The notes: generated by a model not told the origin, from the letters alone. Shown: positions 17,691 through 27,080, numbered from the stretch's first letter. The stretch is 64,000 bases of DNA from Acinetobacter ursingii DSM 16037 = CIP 107286 (GCF_000368825.1 NZ_KB849717.1:852792-916791); one strand, 5' to 3'. Numbers and translations are program-made.

Positions 17691-18902
17691 TTAGGGTTTT
17701 AGCTTCATGACATTAAATTCAGGATCGGTTAATTGTTCTGGGTTCAACACTGTACCGCTTTGAATCCAGCGTTTGGCCAGTTTGACGAGCTTGGAATCGT
17801 TGACCGCGATCATATTGATCAGACGGCTTTGTTCATCCAAATATAAATAGCTAACTTGTGTAGGACTGCTTTGACGGATGACCAATTTCGGGTTTAACTG
17901 TGGTTGATAAGTCCCTAAAATCTGGATATTAAAGTGATACTGATCTGACCATAACCACGGAATATCGACATATTCAGTGGCGACACCCAACATTGATTTT
18001 GCCGCAGCAATCGCTTGATTTTGTGCATTTGCCCAAGATTGGATGCAGTAACCTAAAACAGGGTGAATGGCAACATCACCTGCTGCATAGATATCAGCAT
18101 CAGACGTTTGACCATAACAATTGACCACGATGCCATCTTTCACATCAAGACCTGCATCTACACCCAATTCTTTGGCAATCTCGGCACCTGCGCCCACCAC
18201 TACACAATCAAAAACCTGTGCAGTCTGCGGATGATTCAGTACTTGAATGGTTTGATCTGAACTTTCAATCAGGTGCAAATTTTTACTGTCCAGATGAATT
18301 TGCGTACCTTGTTGTTCATGGATATCTTTTAAGAAAGCTGAAACTTCAGGACTCACACTACGACCACATAAGCGATCAGCATATTCAAAAACATGTACTG
18401 CCTTGCCTTGCTTACGCGCTGTTGCAGCAATTTCAAGGCCGATCCAACCGCCACCAATAATTGCAATAGAATTTGCATGTTCCAGTAAATCTGCCAAACG
18501 TTCGCAGTCTTGAACGTCACGCAAAGTTACGACATTCGAAATTTCTTTCCACGTATTCACAGGTACACGTGCCCGACTACCTGTTGCAATTAATAATTTG
18601 TCATAAGGTAAAATCTTGCCGCTTTCCAAAATGACCAGTTTGTGATTGCGATCAATTTGTGTGGCTAGATCAGGCTTGTGCCATTGCACTGAAAAAGCAT
18701 CAATTTGTTCAGGAGAAAACAGATTTAGGCTGTCATAACTGGCTTCTTTGGAAAGCACTTGTTTAGAAAGCGGTGGGCGTTCATAGAAAATCTGATGTTC
18801 ATTGGACACCACATGAATTTCACCACGATACCCTTCCTGACGCAAAGTACTGACCGCCCAACCTGCTGCCTGACCTGCTCCAACCACGACGATTTTTTCC
18901 AT
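17691..18902 (-). CDS. FAD/NAD ferredoxin reductase of the Rieske system
   Basis: A 403-residue pyridine-nucleotide-disulfide-fold reductase of the BphA4/AndAa type. FAD site VVGAGQAAGWAVSTL (residues 5-19), ERPPLSK near 43, ATGSRAR near 108, NAD site IIGGGWIGLEIAATA (about 148-162), and the FAD ribityl motif DIYAAGDVA (about 272). It would take electrons from NADH and pass them to the small Rieske ferredoxin encoded at 22.0 kb, then to the terminal oxygenase. It lies 26 bp after the extradiol-like gene in the operon. Confidence 0.88.
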   Translation of the reverse strand: MEKIVVVGAGQAAGWAVSTLRQEGYRGEIHVVSNEHQIFYERPPLSKQVLSKEASYDSLNLFSPEQIDAFSVQWHKPDLATQIDRNHKLVILESGKILPYDKLLIATGSRARVPVNTWKEISNVVTLRDVQDCERLADLLEHANSIAIIGGGWIGLEIAATARKQGKAVHVFEYADRLCGRSVSPEVSAFLKDIHEQQGTQIHLDSKNLHLIESSDQTIQVLNHPQTAQVFDCVVVGAGAEIAKELGVDAGLDVKDGIVVNCYGQTSDADIYAAGDVAIHPVLGYCIQSWANAQNQAIAAAKSMLGVATEYVDIPWLWSDQYHFNIQILGTYQPQLNPKLVIRQSSPTQVSYLYLDEQSRLINMIAVNDSKLVKLAKRWIQSGTVLNPEQLTDPEFNVMKLKP

Positions 18903-18927
18903 GAGCCTATCTCCTTCTACCTAAACC

Positions 18928-19863
18928 TTAGCCTTGAATGGGTTTAATCTGACGACGAGTATCATGATCTAGACCACCCTCAATCGCCCATTCGGTAAAC
19001 AGTTCCAAACGATGCTCTTCAACGCGCGGCTGCCACTCTTCAGTCAAATAGTCATCATTGGTGTAATATTCAAATGCACCACCTAGAGGTGAGTTGACAT
19101 ACCAGAAATAAGCAGAGGAAATAGGATGACGACCTGGCCCAATAAAAGTTGACCAGTCGGAACGATTCATATTCAAACCACCGCCAATCACTTCATGAAT
19201 ATCACGTACCACAAAAGCAACATGATTCAGACCTGCTGGTTTATTCGGGATAGAAAGCAAGAATAAATCATGATGGAAACCCTCTGCGCGGCAACGCAGG
19301 AAAGCACCACGATTTAAATAGGCATCTGATAAATGAAAGCCTAATTTTTCTTTATAAAAATTTTCTGTTGCAGCTAAATCTGGCGTGAAGAACACCACAT
19401 GACCAATTGCTATTGGTTCACCTTTTTCATAAACAGGGCTAGCTGCATTAACACGTTGGATATTGCCGTACTGATTAATACCTTCAGTTTTTTGTTCAGG
19501 TACATCTTTGGTAATCGAATGTTGAAAAACAATCGTCATGCCATTTGGATCTCGACACTGCACCTGTGTTGCACTTTGTACAAAGCCTTCTACATCTTTT
19601 AAATTTTCAGCAAATTGGATTAAATCCTGATCATTGTCTACACCCCACGTCACTTCACGAAGGGTTGAACCATTTTCAATCGCAGCAGGTAACCGTGAAT
19701 CTGCGATATCAAATAAATAAATCTTGCTGCCATTTTGGGTTTGAAACAGTTCAGTATCTTCAATATCTGTTGTTTGTTTTGACAAACCAAAATCAGATAA
19801 AAACTTGATTGCTTCAGCTTTGTCTTCAACCCCAAACTTTAAAACTTCGATTCCTGTAATCAT
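18928..19863 (-). CDS. Type I extradiol (VOC-fold) ring-cleavage dioxygenase candidate
   Basis: A 311-residue two-domain vicinal-oxygen-chelate protein, the normal length for catechol 2,3-dioxygenase / BphC relatives. In the C-terminal domain the metal triad is readable: His in IGHVVFFTPD (about 153), His in GLNHVAFVVRD (about 215) and Glu in GAFEYYTND (about 267). The N-terminal domain lacks these ligands, as is usual. It would open a catechol next to its two hydroxyls using Fe(II) and O2. Neighbouring SDR and Rieske genes are consistent with production of that catechol. The exact substrate is unknown. Confidence 0.82.
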   Translation of the reverse strand: MITGIEVLKFGVEDKAEAIKFLSDFGLSKQTTDIEDTELFQTQNGSKIYLFDIADSRLPAAIENGSTLREVTWGVDNDQDLIQFAENLKDVEGFVQSATQVQCRDPNGMTIVFQHSITKDVPEQKTEGINQYGNIQRVNAASPVYEKGEPIAIGHVVFFTPDLAATENFYKEKLGFHLSDAYLNRGAFLRCRAEGFHHDLFLLSIPNKPAGLNHVAFVVRDIHEVIGGGLNMNRSDWSTFIGPGRHPISSAYFWYVNSPLGGAFEYYTNDDYLTEEWQPRVEEHRLELFTEWAIEGGLDHDTRRQIKPIQG

Positions 19864-19874
19864 GTTATGTGCTC

Positions 19875-20645
19875 CTAGTTAAAGACAAAACCACCGTTGA
19901 CTGGGATATTCTGCCCTGTGACAAAAGATGCCAGTTCAGAAAGTAGATACAAAGCTGTGCCATTTAAATCTTGTGGATGTTGCTGACGCTGAATCGCTCG
20001 ACCTGTAACATAAAGGTCATGACGTTCTTGTGGGACATACTCTGTTGCTTCAACTAAGGTCAATCCTGGAGAAATAGTATTGACACAAATGTTAAACTCA
20101 CCGAGTTCACGTGCCATAGAACGCGTCATGGAAATAATCGCCCCTTTACTTGCGACATAAGCCATGAGTTTAGGTGCGCCCCAAAGCGCAGTATCTGAAG
20201 CGACATTGATAATTTTGGCCGCACCTGACTGTTTCAAATACGGAACACAGGCTTGAACCATCAACCACGTGCCTTTGACATTGACGGTCATGACTCGATC
20301 CCACAGATCAGGATCGTATTGCATTAAATCCTTGCCACCCACACCAGATGCGAGTGCTGCGCAATTCACTAGACCATCCAGACCATTCAGTTTATCTGCT
20401 GCAAATTGAACAGCTGACCGAATCGATTCAGGTTGAGACAAATCCAGCCCAACAGCGTGAACACCCAAGCCCTGTTGTTGTAACTGCTTTGCCTCTTGCT
20501 CAACCAGTTCGGTCAGAATGTCCGCCATGACAACGGTTGCACCCGCTTTGGCAATCGCCTGAGCAAAGCCCAAACCTAAGCCACGCGCAGCTCCTGTTAC
20601 CATGATTTTTTTACCTTGCAGTAATGTATGAATGGTCATAGCCAC
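19875..20645 (-). CDS. SDR dehydrogenase (cis-dihydrodiol dehydrogenase candidate)
   Basis: A 256-residue classical SDR. NAD site TGAARGLGLGFAQ (about residues 17-29), the NCAAL motif, and catalytic YVASK (about 156-160) with Ser in NVASDTALWG upstream. It ends GQNIPVNGGFVFN, the usual C-terminus. It is encoded 6 bp after the terminal oxygenase gene, the common position of an enzyme that rearomatises a cis-dihydrodiol to a catechol with NAD. Unlike the second SDR in this operon it keeps all catalytic residues. Confidence 0.85.
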   Translation of the reverse strand: MAMTIHTLLQGKKIMVTGAARGLGLGFAQAIAKAGATVVMADILTELVEQEAKQLQQQGLGVHAVGLDLSQPESIRSAVQFAADKLNGLDGLVNCAALASGVGGKDLMQYDPDLWDRVMTVNVKGTWLMVQACVPYLKQSGAAKIINVASDTALWGAPKLMAYVASKGAIISMTRSMARELGEFNICVNTISPGLTLVEATEYVPQERHDLYVTGRAIQRQQHPQDLNGTALYLLSELASFVTGQNIPVNGGFVFN

Positions 20646-20650
20646 AATCC

Positions 20651-21703
20651 TTATGGTGTTTCAGTCAAAGATGAAGTATCTAGCACTGCAATTTTTTTCA
20701 ATTGCTTCTCTGCTTCTTTTTTCATTAAACGACGCAGACGAGATAGACCAACATCATGTTGATAAAGAAACTCTTTAGAACGCGCATTTGGTGCCAAATT
20801 TTCCAAAATAATGCGATCCTGCTCCAACACATCCCAGTGCAATTTTTCTAAATGATTGCGGTATAGGAAACGCCAAACATTACGTTGCCAACCACTGACT
20901 TTACGGCAACGCCAGAAGAATACGCGGGTATTGTTGGCGTCAATTGGTGTCACAAAACCGACAATCCAAAACACCCCACCTGGACCAAATTCTTTACGAT
21001 ACGGAATAGAAAGACGTAACCAACTTGCTCCAGTATTGCCATATTCTACCCAGTCAAAATTGACACCCGTTTGACCTTCTTTTTCAAAAATAAATCCGTT
21101 TTCAGTACTACGGTGTTTCATTTCCGCAGTACGCTCACCCTCTGCCATGGAGTGCGAAGTACAGTGTAAATAGGTGCCATGCATCGGATCCATCACGTTA
21201 TCGATGGCGTATTGATGATTGACTTTCCAGTCGGCCTGACATAAAAATGAACTCCATTCTGTACTGGCTAACTGCTCAGGAAATTCAAGTTCAGTAGGTG
21301 GTTCATTTGCATCAATACCAAACCAAATAAAAATGGCATCATGCTTTTCAATGATTGGGTAGCTTTTTACACACTCACTGCCTTTCATTGGACAGTCATG
21401 TACAGCAGGTACATCGACCACTACACCATCACCGCCGACTTCAACACCGTGATACCAGCATGCCACGCGATTGCCCAAGTTCCAGCCTAATGATAAGCGT
21501 GCCCCACGATGCGGACAGCGATCTTCAAGCGCATGTAGTTGACCATCCTGATCGCGCCAAACCACAATATTTTCGCCTAAACGAGTAATCCCGACGGGAT
21601 TTGCATTGACTTCCCAACTGGCGAGAACTGGATACCATTGATCACGTAAACCTAAATCAAGATATTCTTCAGTACTTGGAGCTTGTTGATAAATTGCATT
21701 CAT
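20651..21703 (-). CDS. Rieske non-heme iron oxygenase, terminal (alpha) component
   Basis: A 350-residue ring-hydroxylating oxygenase. Its Rieske [2Fe-2S] ligands are C63-x-H65 and C82-xx-H85, in RCPHRG and ACWYHG. The mononuclear iron site is D172-xx-H175-xxxx-H180, in DPMHGTYLH, with the bridging acid just before. No beta-subunit gene is present, so it should be an alpha-only enzyme as in the phthalate and carbazole groups. Electrons would come from the ferredoxin (22.0 kb) and reductase (17.7 kb) of the same operon. Di- versus mono-oxygenation and the substrate cannot be told from sequence. Confidence 0.88.
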   Translation of the reverse strand: MNAIYQQAPSTEEYLDLGLRDQWYPVLASWEVNANPVGITRLGENIVVWRDQDGQLHALEDRCPHRGARLSLGWNLGNRVACWYHGVEVGGDGVVVDVPAVHDCPMKGSECVKSYPIIEKHDAIFIWFGIDANEPPTELEFPEQLASTEWSSFLCQADWKVNHQYAIDNVMDPMHGTYLHCTSHSMAEGERTAEMKHRSTENGFIFEKEGQTGVNFDWVEYGNTGASWLRLSIPYRKEFGPGGVFWIVGFVTPIDANNTRVFFWRCRKVSGWQRNVWRFLYRNHLEKLHWDVLEQDRIILENLAPNARSKEFLYQHDVGLSRLRRLMKKEAEKQLKKIAVLDTSSLTETP

Positions 21704-21720
21704 TATTGTCTTCCCTGAAC

Positions 21721-22020
21721 TTAGTAACCCAAACGCTGCATTTCTTCTGTAAAGCTCTGCATGGTCCAGACTTCACCTGACTCACGACGAAAACCCTGTT
21801 GGTTTAATGCGTTGACCAAATCATTCAATTCAGTCATCCCTTCTCCAAAAGCTCTTATTAGATGCTGAACAAAGTCCTGTTCGTAAACGGTCGGCACTTT
21901 GTAGCGAGTCTGCCAGACCAAATGTTCAACTTGTCCAGGAATCTGAATATTATTAATGCCAGCATCCCTAGAAGGTGTCGCATTGATCCAGTTTTCCAGT
22001 TTTTCATTAAATTGTTTCAT
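21721..22020 (-). CDS. Small protein between Rieske ferredoxin and oxygenase
   Basis: A 99-residue soluble protein beginning MKQFNEKLENWINATPSRDA and ending EEMQRLGY. The C-terminal 45 residues (ELNDLVNALNQQGFRRESGE followed by W and a helix) look like a recombinase-type helix-turn-helix. Proteins annotated as recombinase-like HTH domain are sometimes found beside Rieske oxygenases. It is located 20 bp after the ferredoxin gene and 17 bp before the oxygenase gene, so it is an obligate operon member. A role as regulator or oxygenase accessory protein is possible, and neither is shown. Confidence 0.7.
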   Translation of the reverse strand: MKQFNEKLENWINATPSRDAGINNIQIPGQVEHLVWQTRYKVPTVYEQDFVQHLIRAFGEGMTELNDLVNALNQQGFRRESGEVWTMQSFTEEMQRLGY

Positions 22021-22039
22021 GGTGAATTCCTTCTATCCA

Positions 22040-22345
22040 TTACAGTTGAATCTGTATGTCTTGACCTTCTACACGTACTGGATAAGTACATAGGTCACGA
22101 CATCCTGGACCACTCATGAGCGAACCCGTCTGGATATCAAAAATAGCTTCATGCAATGGACATTCAACGGTCTGATCCTCGATAAATCCTTCTGTCAATA
22201 ATGCAAAAGCATGTGGACAGACATTTTCGATCGCAAAATAATTTTCATCGATGACAAATACACCTATTTTTTTGTCATTGACTTCTACTGCCTTTGGTTC
22301 GTCTTCCGAGACATCATCAATGCCACAAACTGAAATCCAACTCAT
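22040..22345 (-). CDS. Rieske-type [2Fe-2S] ferredoxin
   Basis: A 101-residue small electron carrier. Ligands are C-x-H in VCPHAFALL and C-xx-H in VECPLHEAIFD, with the usual 16-17-residue spacing, and the proline loop LMSGPGCRD follows. It would shuttle single electrons from the FAD reductase to the terminal oxygenase encoded in the same operon. It is the first gene of the 12-kb transcript; the operator palindrome lies 20 bp upstream of its ATG, where it would overlap the promoter or early leader. Confidence 0.88.
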   Translation of the reverse strand: MSWISVCGIDDVSEDEPKAVEVNDKKIGVFVIDENYFAIENVCPHAFALLTEGFIEDQTVECPLHEAIFDIQTGSLMSGPGCRDLCTYPVRVEGQDIQIQL

Positions 22346-22364
22346 CGTTTGAGCCCTCGATACT

Positions 22365-22380
22365 GTTTTATATATAAAAC
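22365..22380. promoter_or_regulatory. IclR-type operator copy 2 (Rieske operon promoter)
   Basis: GTTTTATATATAAAAC, identical to the site before the porin gene, lies 20 bp upstream of the ferredoxin ATG that opens the 13-gene operon. Its position so close to the start suggests repression or blocking of early transcription, but activation from here is not excluded. Confidence 0.72.
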
Positions 22381-22510
22381 TTTATTTGATTTTCAAAACA
22401 CTAACAAAGAATAATCCTCATTTGCTTTTTGTGTCAATAAATTAAAATTAATATATTTCAAATACTTAATAAATTACTAATATTTTATTACGTTTTATTG
22501 GGGAAATTTG

Positions 22511-22525
22511 GTTTTATATATAAAC
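22511..22525. promoter_or_regulatory. IclR-type operator copy 3 (regulator promoter)
   Basis: GTTTTATATATAAAC matches the two perfect copies except for one missing A in the right arm. It lies about 94 bp upstream of the chosen iclR ATG, in the divergent intergenic region. It suggests autoregulation. Confidence 0.6.
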
Positions 22526-22618
22526 ATTGTTTTATGCATCCGATATCATTACAATAGTTCTAAAATAAAGCAGTGTGCACCAAATATTACCCTTTTCTTT
22601 TTTAGGAATTTTTATCGA

Positions 22619-23431
22619 ATGAGCTTAGTCATTGAAGAAGATGTACAAGAAGCTGAAATCACAAAAAACGATGACCGTTATTTGGTTCCAGGCCTTGTCA
22701 GAGGTTTAGCAATCTTACAGGCGTTTAATCAGGAAGCTCAGGAAATGACCATTTCTGAAATTGCTGAAATTCTGGATGTGAACCGTTCTAGTGCATTTCG
22801 CCTGATTTATACCCTAGAATCCTGCGGATATTTACGTAAAGCTTCACAGAAAACTTATGCTTTAGATTCAAAAGTCATGGAGCTTGGTTTTAACAGTTTA
22901 TCTAAACTTTCGTTACTGGATTTATCAACGCCACTAATGAAAGAACTACGTGATCAAACCAAAATCGCAGTTCATCTTTCAATCTTGGAAGGGACTCATA
23001 TTGTATTTGTAAATAACATTCAATCGAGTGGGCCTTTTACCAGTACGATTAATTTAGGTACACGTTGGCCTGCGCATGCGACTGTGATTGGTCAGTTACT
23101 TTTATCCAATTTACCTGAGACCGAAATTCGTCAGCGTTATCGTAAATTTAATGAATGGGATACTTTCTCCGACCTTACTCCCAAAAATCTAAAAGAATTG
23201 CTATTACGTTTAAACTATGTCAAAACACAATCATCCATGGTGAGTTGGGGACATTACAATAACGATATGGCAGCCTGTGCAGCACCCATTTATCGTCAAT
23301 CCTCCAAAGATATGGTCGCTGTACTATCGGTCAGTTGTCCGATCACCACCTATGATGAACAGACCTTTAAACACGTCATTGCAAATCAAGTCATTGATAC
23401 TGCAAATAAAATCTCTAAATTTATTTATTAA
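22619..23431 (+). CDS. IclR-family transcriptional regulator of the ring-degradation operon
   Basis: A 270-residue regulator. The ATG at 22619 is chosen because TAGGA precedes it; upstream in-frame codons give an implausible hydrophobic tail. The N-terminal winged HTH reads MTISEIAEILDVNRSSAFRLIYTLE split over about residues 40-65, and the C-terminal effector domain contains RWPAHATVIGQLLLS. IclR proteins bind palindromes and sense aromatic or organic acids. It is divergent from the Rieske operon, with two copies of the 16-bp palindrome between them, so it is the obvious controller. Sign of regulation unknown. Confidence 0.88.
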   Translation: MSLVIEEDVQEAEITKNDDRYLVPGLVRGLAILQAFNQEAQEMTISEIAEILDVNRSSAFRLIYTLESCGYLRKASQKTYALDSKVMELGFNSLSKLSLLDLSTPLMKELRDQTKIAVHLSILEGTHIVFVNNIQSSGPFTSTINLGTRWPAHATVIGQLLLSNLPETEIRQRYRKFNEWDTFSDLTPKNLKELLLRLNYVKTQSSMVSWGHYNNDMAACAAPIYRQSSKDMVAVLSVSCPITTYDEQTFKHVIANQVIDTANKISKFIY

Positions 23432-23877
23432 AATAATAGGCAAAGGATTGCCATTTATAAAAATATTCTGTTATTGCTTAAAAATATTTTAAAACACTGC
23501 CTAAACCCTTCCATTGTAAGAGTTTTTATAAAGTTGACTTTCATCCAAATCAGCATCATTATAAATTTCGTTTCATATAAGAAACTGCACTTTAAATATA
23601 AACACTTATTTCAATCTAAGTATTTCATCGGACAAAGTAGTGCGTTCAGGTATAGCGATTGAAGATGCAGTGCTTCTTAATCCAATTTGCTAGATGTAAA
23701 GAACAAACAACTTTAAAAATTTTTGAAAAAACCACCTCAACAATGAACCACACAAATTTAACTGGTTTCGCATGGTAAACAATGGATGAAACAACAGAGA
23801 AATGCCGACTGGATCTATAATTACGTTGCATGGAATCCCTCCATTGCAAACCGTGTATAATACATACTTAAAAAAAC
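23432..23877. other. Gene-free stretch between iclR and the OprD porin
   Basis: AT-rich. From about 23770 to 23850 one plus-strand frame is open for some 25 codons (it reads QWMKQQRNADWIYNYVAW) between stops. That looks like a decayed gene end, but I cannot name it. Nothing else was found. Confidence 0.35.
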
Positions 23878-23905
23878 AAGCTCACTTTTAGATGAGCTTA
23901 TTTTT
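23878..23905 (-). terminator. Terminator of the OprD-family porin gene
   Basis: AAGCTCA (23878-23884) pairs with TGAGCTT (23893-23899). Read on the minus strand the stem is followed by a run of seven T after one G, 31 bp past the porin stop. On the plus strand it is followed by ATTTTTTC, so it could act in both directions. Confidence 0.7.
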
Positions 23906-23935
23906 TCATTCAATTAAAAAACTAATGTAAATCAA

Positions 23936-25216
23936 TTAAAACTTAAATGTATAATCCACATTCAAACGAGTTTCATTGGTTGAATGAAATACCATATTCG
24001 TAGGCATATCATTACGATAATGAGAAAAACGAGCTCGCAGCCCAAGTCCTTTTAACTTTCCTTCTGGAATGCGATAGCCTAAATCGAATTCGAGTGAGTC
24101 CTCCTTAAAACGCTGATCCCCATAACTCAGTAAATCAATATCCTCGCCTTTGGCATAACGCGTCATAAAGCGTAGACCATTTAAAGAAACATCTCCTATC
24201 CGTGCATCTTTAAAATCATATTCATAACGAATCGAATAGACTTTTTCATCTTTATTGGAATAATCTGAACTCATAAAATCCAGAACGACGGGACTTTCTG
24301 TGCCTGATAAAAATGGTAGTCCTGTTGAACCAAAAGCCTGCATATAACCTAAAGAAACAGTGTGATTTTGATAGTTCAAACCAAACAAACCGCTCAAATG
24401 TTGATTGTCGACATTACCAACTTTACGTGACCCCGTATCTTCACTGTTAAAAAAACGCACATCACTTAGAAAATTTAATTGATCATTCAGCGCTTGTTTG
24501 CCATTAAATCCGAAAAACTGCTGCTGATAAATATTTTGAAGTTCTGCCTGATAAGCACGAACCCGATAATTCTTAAACTGATAGGCTCCGCCGATGCTAT
24601 AGAAATGATCTGTCGTTGCAGCCTTGTCAAAACGATGATTAATATTATCAATACCCACATCGGTATAACGTGTTGAATCACGCTGGCGTACCTCATCCAC
24701 ATAAAAGCCTTCCAACTGTAAATTTGGAATTTCAGCCGATAGGAAACGAACACCACGATACGTTTGTGGAAAAAGCCTTGCAGGGGACGAAAAAATAGTG
24801 GGCAGTAAAGGAACCACATCCCCCACAAACAATTCATTTTGGCGATATTTTGCTTTTGCAGTAACCCCTATTTTTCCATAATAATCATCACGTGTATTAT
24901 CGGAATTTACCTGTAACAAACCACTTCGTGCGTAATCATCAGCATGATGACCAAGCAGGTTAAAACCTGCCATTGCCAGTACATCAACCCCCAAGCCAAC
25001 GGTGCCTTCGGTATAGCCCGATTGCCCTTTAAAAATCAGGCCTTGTGCCCAGTCACGGGCAGCAGTATAGGGATACGGGTCTTTTTTATAATCCCGATCG
25101 AAATAAAAGTTTCGAAGTGTGATCTCAGCTTTGCTATCTGCAATGAATTCAGCATGAGTACATGGGGCAAATAATGGGCACAAGCAAATCCCCACCCATA
25201 AGGATGTCTTTGTCAT
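23936..25216 (-). CDS. vanP: OprD-family porin, probably for vanillate
   Basis: A 426-residue outer-membrane porin with signal peptide ending CTHA-EF, the OprD opening DSKAEITLRNFYFDRDY, and the typical RDWAQGLIFKGQSGYTEGTVGLGVD segment (described here in parts). It closes with DYTFKF. OprD-type porins carry small carboxylates such as benzoate and vanillate. It is encoded 32 bp after an aromatic-acid MFS transporter and close to vanAB, matching the Acinetobacter arrangement of porin VanP with transporter VanK. The symbol is assigned from that synteny and is probable rather than certain. Confidence 0.75.
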   Translation of the reverse strand: MTKTSLWVGICLCPLFAPCTHAEFIADSKAEITLRNFYFDRDYKKDPYPYTAARDWAQGLIFKGQSGYTEGTVGLGVDVLAMAGFNLLGHHADDYARSGLLQVNSDNTRDDYYGKIGVTAKAKYRQNELFVGDVVPLLPTIFSSPARLFPQTYRGVRFLSAEIPNLQLEGFYVDEVRQRDSTRYTDVGIDNINHRFDKAATTDHFYSIGGAYQFKNYRVRAYQAELQNIYQQQFFGFNGKQALNDQLNFLSDVRFFNSEDTGSRKVGNVDNQHLSGLFGLNYQNHTVSLGYMQAFGSTGLPFLSGTESPVVLDFMSSDYSNKDEKVYSIRYEYDFKDARIGDVSLNGLRFMTRYAKGEDIDLLSYGDQRFKEDSLEFDLGYRIPEGKLKGLGLRARFSHYRNDMPTNMVFHSTNETRLNVDYTFKF

Positions 25217-25248
25217 TTTTAATCTCTACAATTTAATTTCTTATGAGG

Positions 25249-26595
25249 TTAAGCTAATGTTTTTATGGAATAAGATTGAGCTTTTTGCTGGCGATAAAAT
25301 GCCTTACCCAAACTTAGAATCAGAAAGATTGCCAGAATAAAAACAATGCCGTAATACGCATATAAAGTTGCAGGAGCTACGCCCTGATCCAGAAAAATCC
25401 CCGCAATGGTTGGAGATAAAATCGCCCCAATACGACCAAAACCAATCGCATAACCCACTCCGCGACTACGAATATCGGCGCTATAAATGGTTGGAGAAAT
25501 TGAATATAAACCAGCGACACAACCATTAATCAGTGTGCCAAGTAATAAGCCAACGATGAGCGCAATTCCCACTTGAGAAGAGACTGCGACAAATAAGAAA
25601 ATACAGGCAGCAGTCAATCCTAAAAATAAGCTTAAGGCATAGAAAATTTTCATACGCGATGCGAGCAAACCAATAATCGCTGCACCAAAAATTCCACCAA
25701 TACTAATTAAAATACCCGTACTCACACTTTGATCTGGCGACATCCCCATTGAAATTAGGATTTTAGGTGTCCAGCTCATCACAAAATAAAAACCAAACAT
25801 CACCATAAAAAAAGCGCCCCATAAACAAAAAGTTTGAAACCCAAGTTGACCCTGAAATAGCTTGGCAATTTCTCCGCCTTTATTTTTATGACTTTTTTCA
25901 TAGTGTGGTAAAACCAACAACGTCGATAAACCCATCCGCTGCATGACCGCATTTACCTTTTCTAATGCCTGTTTTGGTTTTTTTGCAAATAAATAATCAA
26001 TTGATTCAGGTAATAGCCATAGGCTCACCAACAGCATAAAAATCGTGGTCAAACCACCTGCCATAAAAATTGAACGCCAACCCAAATGCTCAATTAAAAC
26101 AAGTGATAAAATTCCACCCAATGTTGCGCCTATTCCATAGCCCGTTGACATCAAACTGACGGCTAGACTTCTCCAACGTGTATTCGCATATTCACTGGCC
26201 AATACATTACTGCTTGCCAGAATCCCCCCTACGCCAATACCTGTAATGAAACGAAGCGCTGCCAGCAAGCTATGACTATGTACAAATGCACACGCGATCA
26301 TGCTTAATCCCGCAATCACCAAACAGATTAAAATCAATAATCGACGGCCAATTCTATCGGCAAGTGGAGCTAAAAAGATGGAGCCTGCTGCCATACCAAA
26401 CAAGCCAGAGCTCAACAACAATCCAATTTGCGCACCTGAAAGTGACCACTCAGCGGCAACTGATGGCGCAGTAAATGCCATAACCATGACATCAAAACCA
26501 TCGATAATATTAAGACAAAGACAAATCGTAATAACAAACCACTGATAGCGGCTCATTTGATTTTGATTAATTTCACCTAGAACATCTCTTTCCAT
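25249..26595 (-). CDS. vanK: Aromatic-acid:H+ symporter (MFS), probable vanillate transporter
   Basis: A 448-residue, 12-segment MFS transporter of the AAHS family (PcaK/BenK/VanK). The family signature IIDGFDVMVMAF lies in the first segment, and the loop 2-3 motif is LADRIGRRLL. The start at 26595 is favoured because GGGAG lies 8 bp upstream; longer readings to 26751 are not hydrophobic or conserved. It would import vanillate or a related aromatic acid by proton symport. It diverges from vanA and is followed by the OprD porin gene, so it probably belongs to the vanillate regulon. Confidence 0.82.
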   Translation of the reverse strand: MERDVLGEINQNQMSRYQWFVITICLCLNIIDGFDVMVMAFTAPSVAAEWSLSGAQIGLLLSSGLFGMAAGSIFLAPLADRIGRRLLILICLVIAGLSMIACAFVHSHSLLAALRFITGIGVGGILASSNVLASEYANTRWRSLAVSLMSTGYGIGATLGGILSLVLIEHLGWRSIFMAGGLTTIFMLLVSLWLLPESIDYLFAKKPKQALEKVNAVMQRMGLSTLLVLPHYEKSHKNKGGEIAKLFQGQLGFQTFCLWGAFFMVMFGFYFVMSWTPKILISMGMSPDQSVSTGILISIGGIFGAAIIGLLASRMKIFYALSLFLGLTAACIFLFVAVSSQVGIALIVGLLLGTLINGCVAGLYSISPTIYSADIRSRGVGYAIGFGRIGAILSPTIAGIFLDQGVAPATLYAYYGIVFILAIFLILSLGKAFYRQQKAQSYSIKTLA

Positions 26596-27080
26596 TTGCA
26601 TATCTCCCAATATGGACAAGATATACACGCGACATTCTGTAATGAGATGCTGGGTGATTATGCATATCCGTATCCATAATTGCCTAGAAGGAATAATTTG
26701 ATTACAAAAATAGAATTCATCTATTTTTGGAGCATCCTGCTCAATATGCATACTGATACATTACTGGATCCATAAAATCAATTTTTTAAGATATTTTTTG
26801 TGCGATCATCGTAACAATCTAATCTCTTACAAACGAAAAATTATGATAATATATTGTTAAATATATAAAAATAAAGTTTAAAAATTTTATTTTATTTAAA
26901 TTCTAAAAAAAGCACAAAGTGGAGAAAAAACAGTTTTAAAATCATTTTCAATAAAAAATAAATTTTATTTAATTACAATAATATAAATAATAAAAATTGA
27001 ATAAGTCTGTATTTAAGCACTTGACGGCAATTTTCAAACCCAATAAATTGGATCCAATAAGTGATAAGGAGTCGTCACAC
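26596..27080. promoter_or_regulatory. AT-rich divergent promoter region of the vanillate genes
   Basis: This is a 485-bp region between divergent vanK and vanA, extremely AT-rich from about 26820 to 27000. It must hold both promoters and probably VanR operators. I could not define a convincing inverted repeat. It carries no copy of the IclR palindrome found nearby. Confidence 0.45.

Noticed and set aside
23646..23849. Minus-strand open frame downstream of iclR
   Set aside because: No ribosome site or conserved pattern; the opposite strand looks more like a decayed gene, and neither is convincing.
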